A stretch of DNA of 17,021 bases from Pseudomonadota bacterium (GTDB lineage Bacteria > Pseudomonadota > Alphaproteobacteria > Rhizobiales > Devosiaceae): NCBI GenBank assembly GCA_023431205.1, contig JAEYXQ010000143.1, positions 1 to 17,021 of the forward strand. The letters run 5' to 3'. Shown piece by piece: positions 1 through 7,167 of the stretch. The notes below the pieces were generated by a model. That model was not told the DNA's origin, ran no database searches, and worked only from the letters and a program-made list of their open reading frames with translations. Numbering within the stretch: position 1 is the stretch's first letter; each line of letters opens with the position of its first letter. Made by a program: the position numbers and the translations under genes.

Positions 1-108
1 ATCCAGGAACTGCTCGGCCACGCCTCGCTGTCGACCACCCAGATCTACACCGCCATCGACACCGATCGCCTGCTCGACGCCTATCGCCGCGCCCATCCAC
101 GCGGATAG
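1..108 (+). CDS. xerC: Tyrosine recombinase XerC, C-terminal fragment
   Basis: The window opens inside a gene; the last 35 codons are visible and end in TAG. The residues read LLGHASLSTTQIYT followed by a short helix ending HPRG. This is the C-terminal catalytic box of phage-integrase-type recombinases: the His of LGHAS and the nucleophilic Tyr of TQIYT, which forms the covalent 3'-phosphotyrosine link to DNA. The tail (YT-x-D-x-x-R-L-x-x-x-Y-x-x-x-HPR) matches chromosomal XerC of alphaproteobacteria, which resolves chromosome dimers at dif together with XerD. The upstream catalytic Arg residues lie outside the window. XerC is preferred over XerD or an integron/phage integrase because of this tail and because no mobile-element genes are nearby, but the assignment rests on 35 residues. 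Confidence 0.85.
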   Translation: MQELLGHASLSTTQIYTAIDTDRLLDAYRRAHPRG

Positions 109-293
109 AAGCCGAACGCTTCCGGCCCGGTCCGCCTTGTGGCTCTCCCTGCGGGCGCACTAGAACAGGTCTCATGCACGCGTTCACCGGCCTCATTCTT
201 CGCTGGCTTGCCCTCTTCGGTCCCTGCCGGGTCCGGAACGCGCGCTGACGCTCAGCCCGTCCGTTTCACCGGCCCGCCGCCAGGCGTTCCGGT

Positions 294-1280
294 GTGACGA
301 TGGTGGCAGGCAACAACTCAGAGACCCTGCCGATGTCCACCCCCGCCCCAGCTGGAAACCCGCAAGGCTTCGATGCCTTCGGCTATGGGCTCGCCATTGC
401 CGGGTCGGTGCTGTTTTCCACCAAGGGCATCTTCATCAAGCTCGCCTATGGCTATGGCGTTTCGATCGAGATGCTGCTCAGCCTGCGCATGCTGGTGGCC
501 CTGCCGGTGTATCTGGTGATCCTCGCCAACCTGTTTCGCCGCAGCCCGGACCTGCCCGGGCGGCTCTCCCCCCGGCTGGTGCTGGTCACCATGGCTGTCG
601 GCATCCTCGGCTACTACATCTCGAGCTATCTCGATTTCCTTGGCCTGGCCTTCGTGTCGGCCCAGTACGAGCGGCTGGTGCTGTTCACTTACCCGTTCTT
701 CGTGGTGCTGTTCGGCGCCTGGTTCTTCGGCGAAGAACTGGTCTGGAGGGTGGTCCCGCCGATGCTGGTTTCCTATGCGGGCCTGCTGGTGATCTTCGGC
801 TGGAACCTGGTGGTCGCGCCAGACGGCCTCGTCATCGGTACGCTACTGGTGCTGGGGTCGGCCATTACCTTCGCCCTCTACCAGCATCTGGCGCGGCGGC
901 AGATGAGCCGCGGCCTCGGCTCGACTGCCTTCACCTGCATCGCCATGTCCACCGCTGCTGTCTGCGCCATTCTCCAGGGGGTCGCGGTGGAAGGCCCCGC
1001 CGCCTATGCGGCGCTGCCGATCGAGGTCTGGTGGCTGGGCCTGGCGCTTGGCGTCTTCGGCACCGTTCTGCCGAGCCTGTTGATGAATGCCGGCATGTCC
1101 CGCATTGGAGCCCGGGCCACGGCCTCCACCGCCGCCCTGGGACCGTTGGTGACCATTGCGCTTGCCGTCATTGTCCTCGCCGAACCGTTCAGCGGCTTCG
1201 ATGCTCTGGGCGCCGGTCTGGTGCTGCTCGGCTCCTTCCTCTTCACCCGGGCGGAGCGGCGGGCGCTGCGGCAGCAGTGA
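294..1280 (+). CDS. EamA/DMT-family permease
   Basis: A 328-residue integral membrane protein of the drug/metabolite transporter superfamily. After a ~28-residue soluble N-terminus there are about ten hydrophobic helices in two homologous five-helix halves: the first begins near residue 29 (GYGLAIAGSVLFSTKG) and the second near residue 180. The late motif IVLAEPFSG and the closing helix followed by basic residues (RAERRALRQQ) are typical of the second EamA domain. Members export amino acids, metabolites or drugs across the inner membrane; the substrate cannot be read from the sequence. The start is uncertain: GTG at 294, ATG at 300 or ATG at 333 all precede the first helix and none has a strong ribosome site. 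The gene stands alone between xerC and the repeat protein on the same strand. Confidence 0.88.
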   Translation: MTMVAGNNSETLPMSTPAPAGNPQGFDAFGYGLAIAGSVLFSTKGIFIKLAYGYGVSIEMLLSLRMLVALPVYLVILANLFRRSPDLPGRLSPRLVLVTMAVGILGYYISSYLDFLGLAFVSAQYERLVLFTYPFFVVLFGAWFFGEELVWRVVPPMLVSYAGLLVIFGWNLVVAPDGLVIGTLLVLGSAITFALYQHLARRQMSRGLGSTAFTCIAMSTAAVCAILQGVAVEGPAAYAALPIEVWWLGLALGVFGTVLPSLLMNAGMSRIGARATASTAALGPLVTIALAVIVLAEPFSGFDALGAGLVLLGSFLFTRAERRALRQQ

Positions 1281-1340
1281 ATGGCTTTTGGCCGCCGTGA
1301 AGGCACTGTAAGGTGCGCGCCGCGGCGTGGTGTTTCATTG

Positions 1341-1348
1341 GGGAGGGA
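1341..1348 (+). promoter_or_regulatory. Ribosome binding site of the repeat protein
   Basis: GGGAGGGA lies six bases before ATG 1355. The reading frame is open upstream to a GTG at 1313, but that start has no comparable site and would put about 14 extra residues before a clean signal peptide, so this site decides the start. Confidence 0.7.
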
Positions 1349-1354
1349 TCAGTG

Positions 1355-3031
1355 ATGATCACCAGAACGAAGGTGCTGGCCGGGGCGATGCTGGGCATCC
1401 TGCTGTCCGTCGGGCTGTCACCGGTCTTTGCGCAGGACAAGATCGACAAGAAGAACCCGCCCGTCGCAGCAACAGCGACGTCTTCGGCAGGTATCGACTT
1501 CGGCGACAACACCTCCGAATGGGCCAATGACGATGAATGCGACGATCCCCGCTTCACCGGCACCGGCATGGCCAGCGAAACCTGGGACGACAACGAAGGC
1601 CATGACGCCGCGGACTGCCAGGCCGCATTCGAGGCCGGCACCATCACCTTGACCGACGCCGGCACGGACACTGCGGCCGGAACGGCAGCCCCCGCCATCG
1701 ACTTCGGCGACGACACGTCCGCCTGGGCCAATGACGAGGAGTGCGACGACCCCCGCTTCACCGGCACCGGCATGGCCGCCGAACTGGAGGATGCCGATAA
1801 CGGCAAGGACGCCTCGGATTGCCGCGCGCTCTACGAGGCGGGCAGCATCACCTTCACGGGTGACGCCGACACCGCCACCGCCGCGGTCGATTTCGGCGAT
1901 GACACCTCGGACTGGGCCCATGACGGCGAATGCGACGATCCACGCTTCTCCGGCACCGGCATGGCGGCTGAACTCGAGGCCGCCGACATCGGCAAGGATG
2001 CCACCGACTGCCGGACCTTGTTCGATGCCGGCAGCATCACCTATGTCGGCGAGACCCAGCCGGCTGCCGACATCGCCTATGGCGACGACACCTCCCAATG
2101 GGCCCTGGACGAGGAATGCGACGACGCCCGCTTCACCGGCTCGATCATGGCCGCTGAGCTCGACGGAACGGATATCGGCCACGACGCCTCCGACTGCCGG
2201 GCCGGCGTGCAGGCCGGCACGCTGACCTTTGTGGGCGAGCAGACCGCCATCGACTTCGGCGACGACAGCTCGGAATGGGCCAATGACGGCGAGTGCGATG
2301 ATCCGCGCTTCTCCGGCCCCGGCATGGCCGACGAAGCGGTGGACGCCGATCTCGGCAAGGACGCCAGCGACTGCCGTACGCTGTTCATGGAAGGGCTGAC
2401 CTACAAGGGCAGCATCACCGGCAGCAGCACCGCCACCGCAGCGACTCCCGCCATCGACTATGGCGACGACAGCTCCGAATGGGCCAACGACAACGAATGC
2501 GACGACCCGCGCTTCACCGGTCAAGCCGTGGCGTCGAGCCCGCTAAGCGAGAACATCGGCAAGGACGCCACCGATTGCCGCACCGCCGTCGACCAGGGCA
2601 CCGCCACCTATATCGGTGAAGAGGGCGCCCCGGCCGTCGCCACCTTCGACTACGGCTCGGACTGGTCCAAATGGGCCAATGACGGCGAGTGCGACGATCC
2701 GCGCTTTGCGGGTCCGGGCACCGCCAAGAAGCTGCTCGACGAGGACGAGTACGGCGACGCTACCGACTGCCGGACCCTGGAGGAAGCGGGCGAAGTCCGC
2801 ATCATCCCGGTCTACACCCCCGACTATGCCGCTGGCGCCCCCTACGACGCCAAGGGCATCACCTTCGGCGACAACAGCTCGAGCTATGCCAACGACCAGC
2901 TCTGCGACGACCCGCGCTTCGTCGGCCCCGGCACCGCTTCGGTGCTCTACGACGCCGACATCGAGCACGACGCCGCCGACTGCGAAGCCGCCTACAAGGC
3001 CGGCACGGTCATGCTGGTGGAGGAAATCTAG
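1355..3031 (+). CDS. Secreted acidic protein with eight two-Cys repeats
   Basis: A 558-residue protein of unknown function. Residues 1-26 form a signal peptide: basic MITRTK, a hydrophobic core, then SPVFA before QDK. The rest is almost entirely eight tandem units of about 57-70 residues, starting at nucleotides 1493, 1697, 1886, 2072, 2249, 2453, 2645 and 2858. Each unit reads roughly (I/V)DFGDDTSEWAND-x-ECDDPRF-x-G-x-GMA, then a variable acidic stretch, then GKDA(S/T)DCR and AG-x-(I/L)T(F/Y). Every unit has exactly two cysteines (CDDPRF and DC), giving 16 in all and suggesting one disulfide per unit in the periplasm or outside the cell. The density of Asp/Glu suggests cation binding. The pattern NDG-x-CDD...D-x-x-DC faintly recalls the Ca2+-binding half of Lin-12/Notch repeats; that is inference only. 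Unit 8 is the most divergent and unit 7 is followed by a longer linker. No enzymatic domain, membrane anchor or lipobox is seen. ATG 1355 is chosen from its ribosome site and the signal peptide. Confidence 0.85.
   Translation: MITRTKVLAGAMLGILLSVGLSPVFAQDKIDKKNPPVAATATSSAGIDFGDNTSEWANDDECDDPRFTGTGMASETWDDNEGHDAADCQAAFEAGTITLTDAGTDTAAGTAAPAIDFGDDTSAWANDEECDDPRFTGTGMAAELEDADNGKDASDCRALYEAGSITFTGDADTATAAVDFGDDTSDWAHDGECDDPRFSGTGMAAELEAADIGKDATDCRTLFDAGSITYVGETQPAADIAYGDDTSQWALDEECDDARFTGSIMAAELDGTDIGHDASDCRAGVQAGTLTFVGEQTAIDFGDDSSEWANDGECDDPRFSGPGMADEAVDADLGKDASDCRTLFMEGLTYKGSITGSSTATAATPAIDYGDDSSEWANDNECDDPRFTGQAVASSPLSENIGKDATDCRTAVDQGTATYIGEEGAPAVATFDYGSDWSKWANDGECDDPRFAGPGTAKKLLDEDEYGDATDCRTLEEAGEVRIIPVYTPDYAAGAPYDAKGITFGDNSSSYANDQLCDDPRFVGPGTASVLYDADIEHDAADCEAAYKAGTVMLVEEI
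1493..3031 (+). repeat. Eight in-frame coding repeats, 177-213 nt period
   Basis: In-frame tandem units inside the secreted protein, with unit starts 204, 189, 186, 177, 204, 192 and 213 nt apart. Conservation is strongest in the first ~20 codons of each unit (GDD-x-S-x-WAND-x-ECDDPRF) and in the DA-x-DCR box; the stretch between and the linkers vary in length. Units differ at many third positions, so they are old duplications and not a recent or unstable array. Confidence 0.85.
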
Positions 3032-3065
3032 TCGCAGCCGGACCTCGGCGGGCCTGGCCCACCCC

Positions 3066-3168
3066 CACCCTCAATCCCTCTCCATCGGGGGGAGGGAGGC
3101 GCAGGGGCCGAGGCGCCGATGTTCATCGTCTCCCTCCCCCTTGTGGGGAGGGATCAAGGGTGAGGGTG
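3066..3168. repeat. Palindromic intergenic element (CCCTCCCC/GGGGAGGG)
   Basis: Two inverted arms, about 3066-3099 and 3130-3168, are largely reverse complements of each other (left begins CACCCTCAATCCCTC, right ends GGGATCAAGGGTGAGGGTG). The right arm also contains its own 8-bp hairpin, CCCTCCCC and GGGGAGGG around a five-base loop (3132-3152), and the left arm a weaker one. It sits between the convergent ends of the repeat-protein gene and sdhB. Similar G/C-rich hairpin elements are frequent in alphaproteobacterial intergenic regions; I infer it is a dispersed repeat, which only a genome-wide search could show. Confidence 0.65.
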
Positions 3169-3178
3169 CAAACCCCAC

Positions 3179-3205
3179 AAAAACGGCGGGACACTGGTCC
3201 CGCCG
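3179..3205 (-). terminator. Rho-independent terminator of the sdh operon
   Basis: A 9-bp perfect stem, CGGCGGGAC and GTCCCGCCG, around a 4-base loop (3184-3205), followed in the minus-strand direction by a run of five U (A-run at 3179-3183 on the plus strand). It lies about 28 bases past the sdhB stop codon, where the sdh transcript should end. Confidence 0.8.
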
Positions 3206-3232
3206 CTTTCACATCAGCAAAGCGACCCGCAC

Positions 3233-4018
3233 CTAGGCAGCGACCCGGCGCTCCACCATCATCTTCTTGATCTCGGCGATCGCCTTGGCCGGGTTCAGCC
3301 CCTTCGGGCACACCTTGGCGCAGTTCATGATCGTGTGGCAGCGGTAGAGCTTGAACGGGTCCTCGAGGTTGTCGAGCCGTTCCTGGGTGGTCTCGTCGCG
3401 CGAGTCGATCAGCCATCGATAGGCCTGCAGCAGCGCCGCCGGACCGAGATACTTCTCCCCGTTCCACCAATAGCTCGGGCACGAGGTGGAGCAGCAGGCG
3501 CACAGGATGCACTCATAAAGCCCGTCGAGCTTGGCGCGGCTCTCGATCGACTGCGTCCACTCCTTCTCCGGGGTGGGCGAAGTGGTCTTGAGCCACGGCT
3601 CGATGGCGCGGTGCTGGGCATAGAACGTCGTCAGGTCCGGCACCAGATCCTTGACCACCGGCATGTGCGGCAGCGGGTAGATCTTGATCGGGCCGGAGGA
3701 GTCGTCCATGCCCTTGGTGCAGGCCAGGGTGTTGAGCCCGTTGATGTTCATCGAGCACGACCCGCAAATGCCCTCGCGGCAGGAGCGGCGCAGCGTCAGG
3801 GTCGGATCGACCTTGTTCTTGATCCAGAGGAGCCCGTCGAGGATCATCGGCCCGCAATCGTCGAGGTCGACGAAATAGGTGTCGATCCGCGGGTTCTCGT
3901 TCCGGTCCGGGTCGTAGCGGTAGATCTGGTACTCGCGCAGGCGCTTGGCGCCTTCCGGCTTCGGCCAGGTCTTGCCCTTGGTCGGCTGGTCGGCCTTGCG
4001 CAGCAGCAGTTCGGCCAT
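3233..4018 (-). CDS. sdhB: Succinate dehydrogenase iron-sulfur subunit
   Basis: 261 residues, normal length. SdhB carries electrons from the FAD of SdhA to the membrane quinone site in complex II of the TCA cycle and respiratory chain, on the cytoplasmic face. The N-terminal ferredoxin domain has the [2Fe-2S] ligands in CREGICGSC and a later Cys (C80, C85, C88, C100). The C-terminal domain has CILCACCSTSC (C170, C173, C176 for [4Fe-4S]; C180 for [3Fe-4S]) plus C227, C233 and C237. The following SYWW contains the Trp that lines the quinone pocket. All cluster ligands are intact. ATG 4018 follows an AAGGAAG ribosome site. It is the last gene of the operon, separated from the preceding small gene by 48 bases, and is followed by a strong terminator. 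Confidence 0.97.
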   Translation of the reverse strand: MAELLLRKADQPTKGKTWPKPEGAKRLREYQIYRYDPDRNENPRIDTYFVDLDDCGPMILDGLLWIKNKVDPTLTLRRSCREGICGSCSMNINGLNTLACTKGMDDSSGPIKIYPLPHMPVVKDLVPDLTTFYAQHRAIEPWLKTTSPTPEKEWTQSIESRAKLDGLYECILCACCSTSCPSYWWNGEKYLGPAALLQAYRWLIDSRDETTQERLDNLEDPFKLYRCHTIMNCAKVCPKGLNPAKAIAEIKKMMVERRVAA

Positions 4019-4066
4019 GGTGGTCTTCCTTCTCGAGACGCGCCGCTCAACCCGGCACGTGAAACC

Positions 4067-4351
4067 CTAGTAGTTCGGCTTGCAGATCTGGTTCGACTTG
4101 GCGACATAGGCGTTGTAGGCGCGGAAATCGTCCGCAGCCGGCGCCGCGCCCTTCATCGAGGCGATCACCACGCCCATGAAACGCTCGTCGATCAGCGTCA
4201 TCGCCGCATTCGCCTTACACCCGCACAGCGCCGCGTCCTGGGAGATGCCCATGCACACATCGTAGAATTCGCTCTTCTGGGCCGCCGTTGGAGCGGCTGT
4301 GGCCGGCGCCACCAGCACCAGAAGGGCCAAGGGAAAGAGCAGCCCGCGCAT
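4067..4351 (-). CDS. Small exported four-cysteine protein within sdh
   Basis: 94 residues, function unknown. Residues 1-20 form a signal peptide (MRGLLFPLALLVLVAPATAA); the mature part is about 74 residues, probably helical, with four cysteines: C33, a C-x-C pair at C43 and C45, and C90 near the end. This suggests two disulfides or a metal site in the periplasm. Its ATG overlaps the sdhA stop codon by one base (TGATG), so it is translationally coupled to sdhA and co-transcribed with sdhB, which starts 48 bases downstream. A shadow ORF is unlikely, since the signal peptide, exact junction and reading direction all agree with a real gene. A role in assembly or periplasmic stability of complex II can be imagined, but nothing in the sequence shows it. 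Confidence 0.8.
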   Translation of the reverse strand: MRGLLFPLALLVLVAPATAAPTAAQKSEFYDVCMGISQDAALCGCKANAAMTLIDERFMGVVIASMKGAAPAADDFRAYNAYVAKSNQICKPNY

Positions 4352-6162
4352 CAGTACACCCGAGCCTTGGGTGCGATCTTCTTGAGGTCGATGCCGCCCT
4401 GGTCCTGCGGGGTCAGCGGATCGGTGATCACGGGGCGGTACGACAGTTCCACCGCGCCCGACGCCACTTCGAGATAGCTCAGCGTGTGCTTGCGCCAGTT
4501 CTCGTCGTCGCGGTTGGGGAAGTCCTCATGCGCATGGGCACCGCGGCTCTCATGCCGGGCTTCCGCCGACACCACCGTGGTCATGGCGCAGGCCATCAGG
4601 TTCTCGAGTTCCAGCGTCTCCACCAGGTCCGAGTTCCAGATCAGCGAGCGGTCGGTGACCTTCACGTCCGGCAGGCGCGAATAGATCTCGCCCATCTTGG
4701 CGACGCCCTGCCGCAGCGAGTCGGAGGTGCGGAACACCGCCGCATCCCCCTGCATGGTCCGCTGCATCTCGTCGCGCAGCTTGGCGGTCGGCTGCGAACC
4801 ATTGGCGTGGCGCAGCCGGTCGAAGCGGGCAAGGATCTTGTCGTCCTGGGCCGCGTTGATGCCGGGCACCGGGGCGCTCTTGTCGAGCACCTTGCCGGCG
4901 CGCAGCGCCGCGGCACGGCCGAACACCACGAGGTCGGTCAGCGAGTTGGAACCGAGCCGGTTGGCCCCGTGCACCGAGGCACAGGCCGCTTCGCCGACGG
5001 CCATCAGGCCGGGCACGATGCGGTTCGGGTCCTCCGGCGTCGGGTTCAGCACCTCGCCATGGTAGTTCGCCGGGATGCCGCCCATGTTGTAGTGCACCGT
5101 CGGCAACACCGGAATCGGCTCGCGCGTCAGGTCGACGCCGGCAAAGATCTTGGCGCTCTCGGTGATGCCTGGCAGGCGCTCGTGCAGCACCTTGGGGTCG
5201 AGGTGGTCGAGATGAAGGAAGATGTGGTCCTTCTTGGGGCCCACGCCGCGTCCTTCGCGGATCTCCAGCGTCATGCAGCGCGAAACCACGTCGCGGCTGG
5301 CAAGGTCCTTGGCGTTGGGGGCATAGCGCTCCATGAAGCGCTCGCCTTCCGAATTGGTCAGGTACCCGCCCTCGCCGCGCGCGCCCTCGGTGATCAGCAC
5401 CCCGGCGCCATAGATGCCGGTGGGGTGGAACTGCACGAATTCCATGTCCTGCAGCGGCAAGCCGGCACGCGCCACCATGCCGTTGCCGTCGCCGGTGCAG
5501 GTGTGGGCCGAAGTCGCCGAGAAATAGGCACGGCCATAGCCGCCGGTCGCCAGCACCACGAGCTTGGCACGGAAGCGGTGCAGCGTGCCATCGTCGAGCT
5601 TCCAGGCGATCACGCCCTGGCATTCGCCGTTCTCGCCCATGATCAGGTCGAGCGCGAAGTACTCGATGAAGAACTGCGCGTCGTTCTTGACCGACTGGCC
5701 ATAGAGCGTGTGGAGGATGGCGTGGCCGGTACGGTCGGCGGCGGCACAGGTGCGCTGCACCGGAGGGCCTTCGCCGAATTCGGTCATGTGCCCGCCGAAC
5801 GGGCGCTGGTAGATGCGGCCGTCCTGGGTGCGCGAGAACGGCACGCCGTAATGCTCGAGCTCGTAGATCGCCGCCGGCGCCTCGCGCGCCAGATATTCCA
5901 TGGCGTCGTTGTCGCCGAGCCAGTCCGACCCCTTGACGGTGTCGTACATGTGCCACTGCCAGGAGTCCGGGCCCATGTTCTGCAGCGAGGCGGCGATGCC
6001 GCCCTGCGCCGCCACGGTGTGCGAGCGGGTCGGGAACACCTTGGTGATGCAGGCGGTGTTGAAGCCCTGCTCGGCCATGCCGAGCGTGGCGCGCAGGCCG
6101 GCGCCGCCGGCGCCCACCACCACCACGTCGAATTCGTGGTCGATGAGTTCGTAACTAGCCAT
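4351..6162 (-). CDS. sdhA: Succinate dehydrogenase flavoprotein subunit
   Basis: 603 residues, full length. SdhA oxidises succinate to fumarate on a covalently bound FAD. The N-terminal dinucleotide-binding motif is VVVVGAGGAGLRA (residues 13-25), and the RSHTVAAQGG box supplies H48, the expected site of 8-alpha-N3-histidyl FAD attachment. Active-site elements are present: HPTG (H246), LASRDVVSR with the catalytic Arg at about R290, and VHYNMGG (H357). The protein ends with the usual VITDPLTP and KKIAPKARVY tail. Its ATG lies five bases after the sdhD stop codon, and its stop overlaps the start of the small exported protein by one base. No key residue is missing. Confidence 0.98.
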   Translation of the reverse strand: MASYELIDHEFDVVVVGAGGAGLRATLGMAEQGFNTACITKVFPTRSHTVAAQGGIAASLQNMGPDSWQWHMYDTVKGSDWLGDNDAMEYLAREAPAAIYELEHYGVPFSRTQDGRIYQRPFGGHMTEFGEGPPVQRTCAAADRTGHAILHTLYGQSVKNDAQFFIEYFALDLIMGENGECQGVIAWKLDDGTLHRFRAKLVVLATGGYGRAYFSATSAHTCTGDGNGMVARAGLPLQDMEFVQFHPTGIYGAGVLITEGARGEGGYLTNSEGERFMERYAPNAKDLASRDVVSRCMTLEIREGRGVGPKKDHIFLHLDHLDPKVLHERLPGITESAKIFAGVDLTREPIPVLPTVHYNMGGIPANYHGEVLNPTPEDPNRIVPGLMAVGEAACASVHGANRLGSNSLTDLVVFGRAAALRAGKVLDKSAPVPGINAAQDDKILARFDRLRHANGSQPTAKLRDEMQRTMQGDAAVFRTSDSLRQGVAKMGEIYSRLPDVKVTDRSLIWNSDLVETLELENLMACAMTTVVSAEARHESRGAHAHEDFPNRDDENWRKHTLSYLEVASGAVELSYRPVITDPLTPQDQGGIDLKKIAPKARVY

Positions 6163-6167
6163 CAGGC

Positions 6168-6563
6168 CTAACCCCAGAAGACGAGCTTGACGAGCGAGCC
6201 GACGGCAACGACGCCGATCAACAGCACGACAAAGGTATTGAGCGACAGCGCCAGCCGGTGGGTGCGCGGTTCATGGACATAGTCTTCTACCACCTCCCGC
6301 ATGCCGATCCGCATGTGCACGCAGGCGATGGCGATCAGCAGCGCGAACGGCAGGCCCACATACCACTGGCCCAGAAGGGCAACCATGTCGGTCCGGTCCT
6401 GCCCTGCCAGGCGCACCCCCACGAACAGCAGCAGGCCGAGGAACAGGATGTTGGAAAAGCCCGTCAGGCGCTGGACGATGAAGTGCCGCGTTGCCGAGCG
6501 GGCATTGCCGTAGCGCGACTTCGGATTGGCAACGACGTTGCTGGTGACGACCTGTTCACGCAT
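6168..6563 (-). CDS. sdhD: Succinate dehydrogenase membrane anchor subunit SdhD
   Basis: 131 residues with three hydrophobic helices (about 37-53, 66-86 and 107-128). With SdhC it anchors the SdhAB catalytic dimer in the inner membrane and forms the haem b and ubiquinone sites. The segment CVHMRIGMREVVEDYVHEP carries H83, the likely second axial haem ligand, and D94-Y95, where the Tyr corresponds to the quinone-binding Tyr of E. coli SdhD. The hydrophilic N-terminus is of the alphaproteobacterial type. It starts one base after the sdhC stop codon and ends five bases before sdhA, so the four complex II genes are tightly coupled. Confidence 0.94.
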   Translation of the reverse strand: MREQVVTSNVVANPKSRYGNARSATRHFIVQRLTGFSNILFLGLLLFVGVRLAGQDRTDMVALLGQWYVGLPFALLIAIACVHMRIGMREVVEDYVHEPRTHRLALSLNTFVVLLIGVVAVGSLVKLVFWG

Positions 6564-6564
6564 C

Positions 6565-6951
6565 TCAGCCCACCCACACGAAAACGGTCCAGATCAGCAG
6601 AGTGATCACCACCGAGGCCACCAGGTTGGCCCAGGCCATGGCCTCGCGCTGCCCGGCCTCGAAGCCGATGATCACGTCCCAGAGATAGTGGCGGATGCCG
6701 CCCAGCATGTGGTGCACAAGGCTCCAGGTATAGCCGAACAGCACCAGCTGCCCGAACCAGCTGCCATAGATAGCGTTGACGGCGTCCAGCGGCTCCTGCC
6801 CCCAGGCGGCGGCGCCGAGCCACAGCGCCAGAAAGGCCATGCCGGCATAGTTGGCAATGCCGGTGGCGCGATGGACGATCGACATCGTCATCGTGATGGT
6901 GAAGCGGTAGATCTGCAGGTGCGGGGAGAGCGGGCGGGATCGAACTGCCAT
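6565..6951 (-). CDS. sdhC: Succinate dehydrogenase cytochrome b556 subunit
   Basis: 128 residues with three membrane helices. The N-terminus RPLSPHLQIYRF and the motif SIVHRATG (S24, H27, R28) are the family signature; Ser and Arg here line the ubiquinone pocket. HHMLGGIRHYLWD contains H81, aligned with the haem b ligand of E. coli SdhC. The frame is open upstream for 21 more codons to 7014, but ATG 6951 is chosen because GAGG lies just before it and the family begins close to RPLSPH. This is the first gene of the sdhC-D-A-(small ORF)-B operon; its promoter must lie in the 216 bases shared with the divergent Nudix gene. Confidence 0.95.
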   Translation of the reverse strand: MAVRSRPLSPHLQIYRFTITMTMSIVHRATGIANYAGMAFLALWLGAAAWGQEPLDAVNAIYGSWFGQLVLFGYTWSLVHHMLGGIRHYLWDVIIGFEAGQREAMAWANLVASVVITLLIWTVFVWVG

Positions 6952-7065
6952 AAGGCCTCGCTGGTGCGCGGAACCGCGCGCAGTTTGGAATGGTTCGAGA
7001 CTTCTAGACTGCAATGCTTACCAAATCAAAGCGCCGCCGGCAGACTTTTGTCGCACTGCGCACTT

Positions 7066-7082
7066 TGTTCGCAAAGCGAACA
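7066..7082. promoter_or_regulatory. Perfect 7-3-7 palindrome, candidate operator
   Basis: TGTTCGC-AAA-GCGAACA is a perfect inverted repeat placed between the divergent sdhC and Nudix genes, about 115 bases from the sdhC start and 85 from the Nudix start. Its dyad symmetry and position fit a binding site for a dimeric regulator. It is not the direct-repeat LexA box of alphaproteobacteria (GTTC-N7-GTTC). A short hairpin in an untranslated leader is the alternative. I cannot name the regulator. Confidence 0.4.
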
Positions 7083-7167
7083 GCGCGTGCGCGGGTTGGT
7101 TCAGCCGGTGCTGGCGCCCGTCTCTGCTCTCGGGCGTAGGGGGCAGCACCCGTTCAGGAGGACGCTC

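Noticed and set aside
174..248. 24-codon ORF (MHAFTGLILRWLALFGPC...) upstream of the EamA permease
   Set aside because: No clear ribosome site and no link to a regulatory hairpin; short open frames are expected by chance in GC-rich DNA, although a leader peptide cannot be excluded.
1418..2524. 368-codon minus-strand ORF opposite the repeat protein
   Set aside because: It is a mirror of the coding repeats caused by their codon bias; the plus-strand frame has the signal peptide, ribosome site and conserved Cys pattern.
4288..6171. 627-codon plus-strand ORF opposite sdhA
   Set aside because: The minus strand encodes an unmistakable full-length SdhA; the plus-strand product is His/Arg/Val-rich without recognisable motifs.
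6952..7167. sigma-70 type promoter for sdhC (TTTGAT and TCTAGA on the minus strand)
   Set aside because: Too few consensus bases match and the spacing is not optimal, so no promoter is called.
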